Assembly: GCF_027409185.1 (NCBI RefSeq)
Contig: NC_084465.1
Location: 29,367,864-29,431,863 of the forward strand
Source of the DNA: Cynocephalus volans
Lineage: Eukaryota > Chordata > Mammalia > Dermoptera > Cynocephalidae
Direction of reading: 5' to 3'
Length of the DNA stretch: 64,000 nt
Part shown: piece after piece, positions 25,225 through 37,273 of the stretch
How positions within the stretch are numbered: the stretch's first letter is position 1
How the letters are laid out: every line of letters starts with the position of its first letter
Made by a program: the position numbers and the translations under genes
The notes under the pieces: model-generated
The model's database searches: none
Seen by the model: the letters and a program-made list of their open reading frames with translations, nothing else
Told to the model about the DNA's origin: nothing

Positions 25225-25545
25225 CTGTCAAGCTACTATTTTGTGCCCACAAGTCATTTCATGAAGATTTTATCATTCTACCCTTTAACTCTTCTAGGAG
25301 AAAAGTATTATTTTCCCCCATTACATAAATAAGAAATTAAAGGCCAGAAAGGAAAACAAGATCACACATTTGTCCAATTATCGGGGAAGTTTTATTAGAG
25401 TTTGTATTGTTGCCTTCTAGTTCCTTTTAGGGCTTTTATTACCCACACAGCAACTCCCGAGTTTCTCTGTACAATTTTTTATCTTTAAAAAAAAAAATTA
25501 TAAGTGGTGGTGCTGGAATTCAAACTTAGGTCTCCTGGAACATAT
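25225..25545 (-). mobile_element. MIR SINE, split by an insertion
   Basis: Left part: TTTTATCATTCTACCCTTTAACTCTTCTAGGAGAAAAG...AAGGCCAGAAAGGAAAACAAGATCACACA. Right part: TAAGTGGTGGTGCTGGAATTCAAACTTAGGTCTCCTGGAA. Together they form one reverse MIR. Confidence 0.65.
25370..25500 (+). repeat. Unclassified short repeat, copy 2, inserted in a MIR
   Basis: Begins TGTCCAATTATCGGGGAAG, TTTTATTAGAGTTTGTATTGTT, continues TTATTACCCACACAGCAACT, CCCGAGTTTCTCTGTAC, and ends in an A-run. It interrupts a reverse MIR whose two halves are otherwise contiguous, so it is an inserted element. AATTAT occurs on both sides as a possible short duplication. The ends TCGGGGAAGTT and AACTCCCGA could pair in a hairpin. 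Confidence 0.62.
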
Positions 25546-27962
25546 TCCTTCTCTACATAGCTCAAATAATTAGAATTTTCTATACGTATACATAAAGCCA
25601 TTGAGTGTTTGGAATCAGGTGCTCATTTTCAATCTTTTAATATAATCTGTTCATTTATTTTTAAATATGGGAGATATTCAGAATCCTATAATTCAAGATA
25701 CTAAGGCTTTGGTTTCTCTAGAATGAGAGCAGGGAGCATTTTTATTTCTTTGCTTGTTTTGCTGTACTTGCTTTCATGAGGTTATGATGTATTCATATAT
25801 GATTTTTTCATTTTATTAAATGTTTAAAAATGAAATTCAAAAACTTAGTGTATTCATAATCCAAGGCCCTGTAACAAATGGTAGGTGACCATAAGGCTTT
25901 GGATTTTAGGGTATTATTTTGTGTACATTCTTTTCCTGTATTAAAAACACATTAAAATTTTTCAGAAGCTGTTTTAAAAGAGCACATAATTAAGATCAGC
26001 ACTTTGGTGTAATTTGAAAGTACAGAGTCTAATGGAGAGCTTGGTACACTAAGCATAGTACTATTTAATTCTAATGTCTATGTTTATTACAGCTTTCATT
26101 GAGTTGGCTTGCCAAAAGCATAGACTGCAGTAATTTATTTAATGAGGAAGCTAGCATTTTAAAATCTTCATCATGCCCAATATTTAGCAAGATTAAACTT
26201 ACTATCTATTAAATAAATTATTCTGAGTGAAAGAAGAAAATTATCATTTATATTTTTGGCAACAGAGAAAATTTACAAGATTTGAAAAATAAATATACTA
26301 GTACTATTTGGACTAGTACTATGCATGGTAGCAAGACTAACAGACTAAGATAAAATAAAGTCCATCTAATCAGTGTGGATATTCTCATTATTTCATGAAT
26401 GTTTGAGCTCTGGATTTTTTTGTTTGTTTGTTTTAGACTAAATTGACTTGTCAGGGTTCTACTGGACAAAACTGATGGTTACCTATTTGAGTGCCTTTGG
26501 GATATTTATGTGTGTGGTTTACACTTTGCCATATTCTTTCATTACCTTTATGTCTTCTGCAGTCCATTTTCTGAATAGGTTTCTGCAGCAATTCTGGCTT
26601 GAAAATAAGTAGGAATTCAAAGAAGATTAACCAACACATGAAAAGCTTAGGAGTACCCATAATATTAGGTTGTTTAAAAGTTGATGGCAAAGCTTAGGGA
26701 GATTTATGAGGTTTAAAGGCACATATCCACATTTCATTGGGACTTTCCTAATTGTAGTAAATCTTTAGTACTTTCCAATTTAACATGGAATTTCATTTAT
26801 AGGCAGATAGCATGAGAGATCATGACATGCAGTAATTCATCACTTTGCTAAGGGATGTATATGAATCATGTCTCTATTGAGGCTGGTATGCACGAGCCTA
26901 GCCTATAATATGGGATTCACACTCAACACTTTGTTTCTTCCTTAAAATGTAATCACCTCTTTGTGGTAGCCATTACTGATGTCCATTTGACTTACTGGGG
27001 AATTATAGGATGCATAATCTGCATAATTTTTGTAAATCAAAAGATTCATAAAGATCTTTGTATACGTAAAAAATAATTTGCAGTTTCTGAGTAATTATTG
27101 TGTCTAGAATCTTGCCTAGATTTTTAGAAGTATACAAGAAAAAAATGTAGGTTACCTGCTCTAAGGAAGTGTATATACTCTAGTTGTGCATTCCATATAA
27201 ATAAATACAAAGCTCATGTAAATGAATATGATCATGTACTACACATTAGCAAGTGCTTTATATATTCATTTTAATGTATTAATGCTTAGAAGTAAAGTAA
27301 AAACATTATAATTAAGGTAAGATTTATCACAGAGAACTTCCTGGAGGAGGTGACATTCGAAATAAACCAATTATGCATCACCTTGTTGCAGGGTATTCCC
27401 ATATACACAATGGGGTCTTATGCAAGGATCTTAGTGGTAGATGAATTGAAGGGTATACTCAGTAATCTATATAGCACAGTTTCACACACAAGGACAAATT
27501 TTTTTTTAATAGTGCCTCAAGTTCTCCTCATGGTTTGGATAGATCTTTACCTCAAGACTTTGCCATCTGTTAAGAGAAACCATCTCCCCTAGGAAAAGGC
27601 AACACTAATGCTGATTCAGCTAGTATTTATCCTTGAGGGTGAATATTTTTCAGTTTCTTATTAAAAAGGACACAATTTGTTTCGCTTTTGAGGATTGCCA
27701 GATGAAATTGGACAACTTTACATTTTTGGAGATATTATTAGAGTGAACAGATCTATTAATGAGGATCATAGATATGATAAAGAGGATCTCTTCACGGTGC
27801 TAAGACAGCTTTTCTGTGGCCTCAGTATCACAACTTATTTGCGGAAATTATATTTTGAGCTCAGGACATGGAAAATGGAAGCAGATAAAAGGTTTTTGTT
27901 TTTGTTTTTAAAGATTAAAATACTGTAATGTCTGCTTTCAAACTATAATGAAGCGACCAAGG
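25546..27962. other. GRM8: GRM8 intron, nothing recognised
   Basis: Mainly unique AT-rich sequence. A piece near 27330-27380 (GAGAACTTCCTGGAGGAGGTGACATTCGAAATAAACC) may be another fragment of the ancient repeat seen at 22.6 and 43-45 kb. Short open frames only. Confidence 0.5.
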
Positions 27963-28250
27963 CAGTGATTTTTGGTTTGGGTTTTCTCAGCTACTTAACC
28001 TTTAGGGTGTAGAAAGAAAAATCTTCCAGAGAGTTCTTGCTTTGTCTATACCTGAGCAGTCGATTTTAGTGGTATAAGAATAAGATATGAGTACGGGGGA
28101 GAATTTTTAAAATGTAGATGCCAGGACCCTATCTCCAGAGTACACATCTAAATCTCGAAGAGAGGAGGTCTTACATATTTTGTAAAAACACCTGCATTTA
28201 TTTTGATATGATGTGATCACTGAGAATCCTCTGGAAGTGTTCTTTAGAGG
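27963..28250 (+). mobile_element. Possible hAT-type MER relic
   Basis: Starts GCAGTGATTTTTGGTTTGGG. Inside, AAATGTAGATGCCAGGACCCTATCTCCAGAGTACACATCTAAATCTCGAAG resembles the MER5/MER20 group. Ends are not clear. Confidence 0.35.
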
Positions 28251-28775
28251 GGCTATTAAAAAAAAAATCAAGCCCTTATGGCATAGAATTAAGTAAAGAT
28301 GAAAAGATGCAAATATGCATTATTTAAGCAGTGATGTGCAACAGTGATGTTCTGGAATGTTCCACTCCCACTCTATTTCCACTATATAGTATTTACCTTC
28401 TGGGTTAAGTTTATTGCTAAAGGAATAACTTGACCCACTGCCATCTCTTGAAGAGGGCATATGTGGCATAAAATCAGTCTTTTGCCAAACTGTTTTTGTC
28501 CCCTTTCTTATACATGTTTATCTGCAATCTAAAAATGAAACTAAGCTCCACCAGTTTAGTTGTTAGATTGTCTGTTTGTTTTAAGGAATTGGGCTCAATA
28601 AACAATACAGCCTTACTCATCCACACTTGCAAGTTGGGATATAAGAATGCTTGACTATAATTAAGGGAAGTTTCAGTAAATGTCTTCTAATGAACCTTTA
28701 GTAGAGAAGCTAGAATAATTTTAGAAGATGCTGTTATTTGCTGTATTTCCTGCTAATTAGGCTTACCAACATTGA

Positions 28776-28797
28776 TTCTTTTTCTTTCTCCCTTCAG
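28776..28797 (+). promoter_or_regulatory. GRM8: GRM8 splice acceptor before TM7 exon
   Basis: Long, almost pure pyrimidine tract (TTCTTTTTCTTTCTCCCTTC) followed by AG. It sets the exon start at 28798 and excludes the 20 in-frame codons upstream, which are intronic. Confidence 0.92.
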
Positions 28798-29094
28798 ATG
28801 TACATCCAAACAACAACACTTACCGTCTCCATGAGTTTAAGTGCTTCCGTGTCTCTGGGCATGCTCTATATGCCCAAGGTTTATATCATAATTTTTCATC
28901 CAGAGCAGAACGTTCAAAAACGCAAGAGGAGCTTCAAGGCTGTGGTGACAGCTGCCACCATGCAAAGTAAACTAATCCAAAAAGGAAATGACAGACCAAA
29001 TGGCGAGGTGAAAAGTGAACTCTGTGAGAGTCTTGAAACCAACAGTAAGTCATCTGTAGACTTTCCGATGGTCAAGAGCGGGAGCTGTTCCTAA
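28798..29094 (+). CDS. GRM8: GRM8 penultimate coding exon (TM7 and proximal C-tail), with mGlu8b read-through end
   Basis: This exon encodes part of metabotropic glutamate receptor 8, a presynaptic group III class C GPCR that senses glutamate and couples to Gi/o. It opens in phase 0 with [10 protein letters not shown] directly after a pyrimidine-rich acceptor (AG at 28796-28797). TM7 follows ([19 protein letters not shown]), then [25 protein letters not shown]. That basic tail segment is the part of group III receptors known to bind calmodulin and G-beta-gamma and to be phosphorylated on the serine after KRKR. For the 8a isoform the exon ends at 29044 (247 nt, one base into a Thr codon). If that donor is skipped, the frame continues as [16 protein letters not shown] and stops at TAA 29092-29094, which is the mGlu8b tail. 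GRM7 and GRM4 have a different tail (MSSRLSHKPSDRPNG), so GRM8 is the clear choice. The exon carrying TM1-TM6 and the ligand-domain exons lie upstream of this window. Confidence 0.98.
   Translation: MYIQTTTLTVSMSLSASVSLGMLYMPKVYIIIFHPEQNVQKRKRSFKAVVTAATMQSKLIQKGNDRPNGEVKSELCESLETNSKSSVDFPMVKSGSCS
29045..29050 (+). promoter_or_regulatory. GRM8: GRM8 splice donor 1 (mGlu8a)
   Basis: ACA|GTAAGT is a near-consensus 5' splice site. Cutting here and joining to 37274 gives the in-frame 8a tail. It lies 50 bases before the stop of the alternative read-through frame. Confidence 0.9.
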
Positions 29095-29099
29095 TAGAT

Positions 29100-29105
29100 G
29101 TACGT
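29100..29105 (+). promoter_or_regulatory. GRM8: GRM8 splice donor 2 (mGlu8b, +55 nt)
   Basis: GAT|GTACGT lies exactly 55 nt after donor 1. The known mGlu8b isoform arises from a 55-nt insertion that shifts the frame, so this GT is the predicted second donor. Its match to the donor consensus is weaker than that of donor 1. Use of it puts the 8a coding segment at 37274 into 3' UTR. Confidence 0.8.
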
Positions 29106-29635
29106 TGAATGTTCTTCTAGTCTTGGGGATTGTGCTACATATTTCCAGGGGCATGATAATACCCACATACTATCAGGCCATCACAACAGTTAGAACCAAA
29201 CATCTCAAGATGAGTTGCTGTTCTCCAGAACACAAACACATGTGCAAAACCTCTTTTACAAAGCATGACACTCAGGTCTTTCTTTTGCCCACTTGTTTAG
29301 TTAAGTCACACTTAATACTCATTTCTCCCAAGTGGTTCTCTTCTTTTGGTTTCCCATAATTTCCCTTCTTGGATGTATTCAGATAATTACAGCTCTGCTT
29401 TGAAAGCCTCATAATCTTGAAAACAGAATTCTTTCTATGCCTACCATTCCATTTTTTTCCCTCACCTATCATCTTCTTCTCTATAGTCCACCCCAGACTC
29501 ATATAATAACAATATACTGACACCTGAAATATTCCAGCAGAGTTTAACAGATCTACTTACGTTCACCTTTGTATCTATAGCAGAGTAGCAAATAGACTGA
29601 AGATTTCTATGGTAAAATATTAGAAAGCTACAAAA

Positions 29636-32030
29636 TATGACAAGGACACAACAACAACAAAAAATGAAAACTACAGGCCAATATTCCTGATGAGCATAGA
29701 TGCAAAAATCCTCAGCAAAACACTAGCAAAACAAATCCAACAGTGTATCAAAAAGATAATATACCTTGATGAAGGGGGATTTATCCCAGGGATGCAAGGA
29801 TGGTCCAACATAAGCAAATCAACAGATGTGGTACATCATATCAATAATATAAAGGACAAATACTATGTGATCATCTTAATAGATGCAGAAAAAGCATTTG
29901 AAAACATTCAACATCCTTTCATGATAAAAACCCTTAAATAATTCGGTATAGAAAGAACATACCTCAACACAATAAAGGCCATGTATGATGAACCCACAGC
30001 TAACATCATACTGAACAGGGGAAAAGTAAAAGAACTGGAACAAAGCAAAGATGCTTGTTATCACTATTCCTGTTCAACACAGCATGCATACAATTGAGTA
30101 AGTGCTGGAAGTCAAAGACAGAGTTGTTGGGCAAGAGAAAAAAACAAAGGGCATCCAAAAAGGAAAAGGAGAAGTCATATTATCCCTGTTGGCAGATGAC
30201 ATGATCTTATATATAGAAGAAATTAAAGACTTCACCAAAAAAAAAAAAAAATGCTAGAACTGGTAAACAAATTTAGTAGAGTTGCAGAATACAAAATCAA
30301 CATATAAAAATCAGTATCATTTCTATATACCAACAACAAACCATCTGGAAAAAAAATCAAAAAAGCAATCCCATTTATAATAGCTACAATAAATAAATAA
30401 ATAAATAAATAAATAAAACCTAGGAGGAGATGAGAGAGTTCTATAATGAAAACTACAAAACACTGATGAAAGAAAGTACAGAGGACACACAAAAAAATTG
30501 GAAGACTTAATATTGTCAAAATGACCATGCTACCCAAAGTGGTCTACAGATTCAATGAACCACTATCAAAATACTAAAGACATTTTTCACAGTAATAAAA
30601 AAAACCTAAAATATATATGGAACCACAAAAGAATCTGAATAGCAAAAGCAATCCTGAGCAAAAAGAACAAAACTGGAGGCATTATGCTACCTGACTTCAA
30701 ATTATATTACAAAGCTGTAGTAACCAAAATAGCAAGGTACTGGTATAAAAACAGACATGTAGACCAATGGAACAGAATAGAAAACTCAGAAATAAGTCCA
30801 CATATTTACAGCCAACTGACATTAGACAAAAGTTCTAGGAACATACATTGGGGAAAAAACAGTCTCTTCAGTATATGGTGCTGGGAAAATTTGATATCCA
30901 CATGCAGAAGAATAAAACAAGGTCCTTGTCTCTCCCCACATACAAAAATCAACTCAAAAATGGATTAAACACTTAAATGTAAGACCCAAAACTGTAAAAC
31001 TACTAGAAGAAAATATAGGGGAAATGCTTGAAGACATTAGTCTCAGTGAAGATTGTATAGGTAAGACTTCAAAAGCACAGGCAACAAAAATAGAAAAATG
31101 AGATTATATTAAACTAAAATACTTTTGCACAACAAAGGAAACAATGAATAGAGTGAAAAGGCAACCTTCATAATGGGAGAAAATGGTTGCAAACTATTCA
31201 TTTGACAAAGGATTAATATCTAGAATATTCAAGGAACTCGAACAACTCAACAGCAAAAAACAAATAATCTGATTTAAAAATAGGCAAATGACCTGAATAG
31301 ACATTTTTCAAAAGAATACATGCAAATGACCAAGAAGTATGTAAAAAAAAATGCTCAATATCACTAATCATCAGGGAAATGCAAATAAAATCCTCGATGA
31401 GATATCATCTTACCCCAGTTACAATGGCTATTATCAGAAAGTCAAGAAATAGTAAATGCTGGCAAGGATGTGGAGAAAAGGGAACTCTTACACATTGTTG
31501 GTGGGAATGTAAGTTAGTATAGCCATTATGGAAAACAATATAGAGGTTCCTCAAAAAACTAAAAATAGACCTACCGTATATGATCCAGCAATCCCACTGG
31601 TGGGTATTTATCTAAAGCAAAGGGAATTAGCATACCAAAGAGCTATCTGCACCCCAATGAATGGATAAAGAAAATGTGGGATAGATACACAACGAAACAC
31701 TACTCAGCCATAAAAAAGAATGGAATCCTGTCATTCACAGCAACATGGATGAGCCTGAAAGAGATTATATTAAGTAAAATAAGTCAGGCACAGAAAGATA
31801 AATACTGCATGTTCTCACTCATACGTGGGAGCTAAAATAGTTCAGCTCATTGTGGTGAAGCTGAGAAGGGTAGAGGAGGGGAAAGGGAGAGGTTGCTTAA
31901 CTGATACAAACTTACAGATAGACAGGAAAGATAGATTGTGTGCTCTATTGTACCTTAGGTGACTTTAACAATAATATATTGTATATTTTCAAATGGCTAG
32001 AAGACAGGGATTTGAATGTTCTTATCACAA
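29636..32030 (+). mobile_element. L1, ORF2 second half and 3' UTR, in the last GRM8 intron
   Basis: Covers ORF2 from the reverse transcriptase region (AACTACAGGCCAATATTCC; GGATTTATCCCAGGGATGCAAGG; GCAGATGAC near 30193, the ADD catalytic site) to the C-terminus (CAGCCATAAAAAAGAATGGAATCC) and part of the 3' UTR (ATTGTATATTTTCAAATGGCTAG). It is sense to GRM8. Many frameshifts and stops; the longest open piece is 94 codons (30684-30968). An (AAAT)n tract lies at 30388-30417. There is no A tail, so the 3' end is truncated. Confidence 0.9.
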
Positions 32031-32539
32031 AATTTCCTTTCTATTAAGATTTCCAGATAAGCATTGTCTACTTTAATGTCCCATACAAAAAAGTAGCCCT
32101 AGATTGTTAGTATTGCTTAATTAAACTTATTGGCTCCAATTACTATCAGACTCCTTGGAATTACTGGCCATATTAGCTCTAAGAAGACTATCTTCAGATC
32201 ACTGACTCCGAATTTAGTCACTTTCAGAGAAAAGAAGCTTACAAGAACTTTCACAAACACTCCCTGCATACTCACCTTTCTACAAACATGAAACCTTGAG
32301 AAAATGAAAGAAAGGCACAAAAAGGATGGGTTTTGGTAACAAATCATAATCATCTCTGGTTATAGGTAAGCAATTTACTAATAATGGGCCTATTTTGGCT
32401 CCAAAGGTGTAATAAAACTATTATTAGAGGCATCAGAGTAGAATGCTTGTGATTTGAGGACAGAATTTTATCTGTGATTTTCCACCTTGAAAGCATCAGT
32501 GTAGGAAGTTAAGATTTATTGTAGGATGCCAGTAAAATA

Positions 32540-32592
32540 CTGTTGGCCAGTGATAGAGTTTGAACCCTGGAACTTCCCAGTATGACTCACCA
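32540..32592 (-). mobile_element. tRNA-Ile-derived SINE fragment
   Basis: GGCCAGTGATAGAGTTTGAACCCTGGAACTT resembles the 3' half of the same SINE in reverse (GGCCAGTACAGGGATTGAACCCTGGACCTT). Only the B-box half is present. Confidence 0.5.
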
Positions 32593-34582
32593 GAATCTAT
32601 TTTTGTACCTGTTTTTTGAGCAGCGATCTAGAAAACTATATAATATTGCTGCAAATGGGAACAGCCAAACTCATGGTGAACTAAATATCAGTCATCCCAG
32701 ATTCACCTGTGGAAAGTAGTGGAGAAAAAAATTAATAGCCTTTTTTCACCACTTTAAAGAATAAATAGGTTTCTTGAAAAGGAAAATTTTCAGTATTGAT
32801 AAGGATTGTTTGTATTATTGAAATGTCTCATACATTTCCTGTTTTCCCTGTTATTTTCTCTTGATATTGAAATGGAAATTATATAGCATGCATGTATTTC
32901 TCTATTTTCTCTAAAATAAGAATGAAAGATTACAAACAAAAGGCCTGTTTGGAGGGTAAGCCTATATATAATATTCTGGAGGAGTCAGATGCTAACTTTT
33001 GGAAGGTGAAAGAAAATTGAGAAGGTGAAGCAAGAAGATGTCAATTACTGCCTAAAAGAAGGTTAAATTGTACTTTGGAGTTTTTTGTGTATTCTTCTTT
33101 TACAGGAGTAGCTTAGGTTTGAATAAATTAGGTCCAGATAAAGTGATTACGGTTTACACATTCAGGAAAGACAGTGTATGAAATCTTCACTCATTCTTCC
33201 ACAGTCCTGCCCCAGGTAACCATTGTTACCCTTTGTTCTCTTACATAGCCATCTTACCATGAAAGTTAGATTTGTATGCTTTTGAAACAAAGCTTGCAAT
33301 TCAGTGTGTACGAGTCCAAGTGAGAAACTGTCCCTGTTACCTTTACTATGTGCATGTACTAGTGGTTTTAAATTAGTCAAAAGTCTTCTGAAATCACTTA
33401 TCCTGTAAAAGTACTCTTACAATTAATAACTTAAATGCAATCTTTTTCTCCTAAATATGTATATTATGTTTTTAGAATTATAATTGAATATTGGAGAAAC
33501 CTTTGCCATTCAACTGTCTGTAACAGGCACCATACCCCCTCAGATTTAAAACACCTCCTCTCAACACAGGTAGAGTCCATTCTCAATAAATCAAGGGCTG
33601 ATTAATCCACAGGAAATCCATGTTGCTGCATTCTCATACTTTCTGCTGCCAGACTTTTGATAAATCAGCATTATTACAATGAAGTGACAATGACATAAGA
33701 AAAAGTGTTTTGTAAACTATAAATCACAATACAAAGGTAAAGATATCATTTCTGCCTTGAAAATGTAGATTGCTCTGTAGTTAATAGAAAACAGAAGACT
33801 TGAAATTCAAAAACTATTGTTTTCGCATACCTCTTTCTTTCCTTTTTTTAATATATGGAGGATTTTAATAATTATGGCTACTATTCCATTGCTGAGATTT
33901 TTTTCTGACCATATAGCTGTGTATTTATACATACTTGTTATACATGCAATGCTTTTCTTTCATGGCCACGGAGCCCTACAAGTCCTCATATTCAGAAATC
34001 TCTTCTTAAGGGCGACTTGTTAATACCAGAAATTCTGGTCAAATGTTCAAGATTTTAAGTTTCCAAAGCTAAACAGATGAATATAAGTAATGTGAAGCTG
34101 GAGAGGAAAACAATTTGCTGAATTTGAAAAATACTGTGTTTCATATATAAAAGGTTGTTTTGTTTTATAACACAGTAAGGAGAATTTGAAACAAAGTTGG
34201 TAAACATGAATTTCGCCAACTGTACCCAGTTAACCAGTGCTGTACATGGTATTCCTTACGCTATGTTCATAAATAATTCATGAATAGAATTGCGGCTGGA
34301 GGTAGATTTGCTTTCTCTAGCTTATGAACACAGTGTGGTGCACACAAGGAAATTCATCATTGCTGTACTCAAAAACTGGTTTTCACATAAGCATATTCAT
34401 CATCACTGTAAAAAATCTCCCTATTAGCTCATCTATACATCTTTGATCCATTTTGTTCTGTAATACTTCTGAAATAAAGAGTCTTGCAAGCTATCCACTA
34501 TTCATAGTTTGTCCTTTATCATTACTCTCATGTTGACTAAATCATCTGTTTCTAGAGCCTTGCACTTCCTTTTATAACCAGT

Positions 34583-34607
34583 AAAAAAAAAAAAAAAAAA
34601 AAAAAAA
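34583..34607 (+). repeat. Poly(A) run
   Basis: 25 A's in a row, with no recognisable retroposon to its left. Confidence 0.9.
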
Positions 34608-35493
34608 GAACATTATTCTTCTGTGAATTACTGTTCATTTCTTAATAGAATTCTACCATCTTTCTTCCCAGAGATCACTTTTAAGAGTTCAAAAAATGAA
34701 GTGTGAATCTTTAACTAGCTATAGAGCCTCAAAGTTCGAATGATCTGTAAAGATGGTCTGAACCAAATCAATGTCTGTGGAATGAACATCTTTAGAACCT
34801 CATGTAGTTCAAGGTCCTTTTGGCTCTTATTTCTCTATTTCAACCATAATTTAGTATCTACATTTTTGATAAGGATGTCCTACGTTTTTAGTTATTATTG
34901 AAAGTATTGAATAGTACAGGAAGTTGAACAACATTTTTAACAGTCATTTTTATAACTCATGATAATTTTTTTCTATCTTGTCTATGAAGATTATATGAAA
35001 GTCCTTCAAAAACAGAGCTGAAATTCAGATTTAATTTTCTTAGAGAAAATTTAGAGGCACATGAGTACATTTTATAAAGAAAAAGTAAAAAGTAAACAAA
35101 CATGAAATCATTGCATTTCACTTCACACCAAACCAAATGTAGCAGATATCTCTTGGAAAGGGTAAGTAAAAAAGTAGGACTCCATATTGGCATGAAACTC
35201 GTAATATTCAATGAAATAAAAATAGCAAAACATCTGCAATTGATACTTCATTGGGCTATCTGTGTTAATTTTAGTGATTGTAAACTTTATATGATCTTGG
35301 TCTCTGGTAAGAACTTATCTGGTCAAACACCAGTGTCACATACTAAAATGAAATGAGTATGACGGTCAATTATTTCATAGGAGAGGCTTTACAATTTCTA
35401 GCCTTATTCAATGTTTAAAAACAAAATTATTCTTTAAAAGTTTTTCTTATCCTGGATTGGATTTATATATTGAAATGCATGCATGTTTTTGTC

Positions 35494-35508
35494 TTTTATG
35501 TCTTTTTA
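35494..35508 (+). repeat. Left target-site duplication of the young L1
   Basis: TTTTATGTCTTTTTA, identical to 36371-36385. On the L1 strand the break falls at TTTT/AA, the usual L1 endonuclease site. Confidence 0.92.
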
Positions 35509-35730
35509 TTTTTATTTTTATTTATTTATTTATTTATTTATTTATTTTTTAAATTTTATTTTCTCGATATACATTGTGGCTGATTATTGCTACCCATCAC
35601 CAAAACCTCCCTCCCTTCTCCCTCCCCCCTCCCCCCCAACAATGTCCTTTCTGTTTGCTTGTCGTATCAACTTCAAGTAATTGTGGTTGTTATATCTTCT
35701 TCCCCCGCACCCAGTTTTGTGTGTGTGTGT

Positions 35731-35761
<31 letters not shown>

Positions 35762-36370
35762 AATTTATATATTAATTTTTAGCTCCCACCAATAAGTGAG
35801 AACATGTGGTATTTCTCTTTCTGTGCCTGACTTGTTTCACTTAATATAATTCTCTCGAGGTCCATCCATGTTGTTGCAAATGGCAGTATTTCATTCGTTT
35901 TTATAGCTGAGTAGTATTCCATTGTGTAGATGTACCACATTTTCCGTATCCACTCATCTGATGATGGACATTTGGGCTGGTTCCAACTCTTGGCTATTGT
36001 AAAGAGTGCTGCGATGAACATTGGGGAACAGGTATAACTTCGACTTGATGATTTCCATTCCTCTGGGTATATTCCCAACAGTGGGATACCTGGGTCGTAT
36101 GGTAGATCTATCTGCAGTTGTTTGAGGAATCTCCATACCATTTTCCATAGAGGCCACACCATTTTGCAGTCCCACCAACAATATATGAGAGTTCCTTTTT
36201 CTCTGCAACCTCGCCAGCATTTATCGTTCAGAGTCTTTTGGATTTTAGCCATCCTAACTGGGGTTAGGTGGTATCTCAGTGTGGTTTTGATTTGCATTTC
36301 CCGAATGCTGAGTGATGTTGAGCATTTTTTCATATGTCTGTTGGCCATTTGTATATCTTCCTTAGAGAAA
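35509..36370 (-). mobile_element. Young 5'-truncated L1, antisense in the last GRM8 intron
   Basis: A minus-strand L1 with its tail, a (TTTA)n run, at the left. The 3' UTR carries a (TG)n tract (35719-35760) and is followed by an intact open frame for the last 189 residues of ORF2 (36348 down to 35779). The residues read from [14 protein letters not shown] to SGS-like end LIGGS. A perfect 15-nt duplication flanks it. Few lesions are visible, so it is one of the youngest elements here. Its inner end is about 0.9 kb before the terminal GRM8 exon. Confidence 0.93.
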
Positions 36371-36385
36371 TTTTATGTCTTTTTA
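36371..36385 (+). repeat. Right target-site duplication of the young L1
   Basis: Second copy of TTTTATGTCTTTTTA, directly beyond the truncated 5' end of the L1. Confidence 0.92.
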
Positions 36386-37273
36386 AAAATGACTTTTCAT
36401 TCCAGAATTCCAGTAAATAATAGTACATCACATTTGAATTTTAGGGAAGAGATTTATTTCATCACATCTTTCAAAAACTCAATTATTTGGATTTAGATTC
36501 ATATTCTCTAGAAGTGTAAGCATGAGTATAAATTTGACATGGAATATCTTGTTATCCATTTCTCCCTAATGTTCTTACAATAATGTTTTATTTCACAGTA
36601 AATTGGTAATACAACAATTAAATATTCATTTTCTTCTTTGAGTCTTTATTTGTATTCTTTAGTTGAAACCAGACCAAACCGTAAATATGCATTGACAATG
36701 CATATATATACTTTAATATTTACCAATATTCTAGGTACTTGATATTTTACCATGTTCACCTCTACGGTCTAAAATTGTTGCTTATTTTTAAATGGAAGAT
36801 ACAGTCATTCCCAAAGCACAAATAGTTATAATTTCTTAACCCTGTTTTGATCATTGAATCAGACTCAAAGAATTGAGGTCTTTGACTTAGGTTGTAAAAA
36901 AAATATTTTTTATATTTTGTAGGATAGATAATTTACCTGTTCTTTCATTTTACATATATATATATAAGTATTACTCAAAATACACATTTAAATTGAATTT
37001 CATCCAAAGTTAAGTGTTAGCACTTTTACATTTTTAGTTTTCCACTAAATATCTGTATACTATAAATGAGATGAGTGGTTTTTATAGATTAAAATTGCTG
37101 CACATTTTTATTTGTACAATCATTGAATTCCTACTATATGGTTTAAAATAATGAGTAATGTGTTGTGAAAACTGAATATTATAAAAGGCATTACAGTATT
37201 TGAATTTTTAAATTATATTAACAAAACAATTTATTATTATATACTATTAATTTATTCTAATTTGTCTTAACAG

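Larger units (their letters stand above)
32031..35493. other. GRM8: Last GRM8 intron, mostly unique
   Basis: Little recognisable repeat content apart from the SINE fragment at 32540 and the A-run at 34583. Such repeat-poor intronic sequence near an alternatively spliced exon could hold conserved regulatory elements, but I see no specific motif. Confidence 0.45.

Noticed and set aside
28738..28797. Twenty in-frame codons before the TM7 exon, beginning with ATG
   Set aside because: They are intronic: they contain the polypyrimidine tract and acceptor, and do not match the receptor before MYIQTTTLT.
35779..36348. 189-codon minus-strand open frame
   Set aside because: It is the C-terminal end of L1 ORF2 in a 5'-truncated copy, not a host gene, and has no promoter or N-terminal domains.
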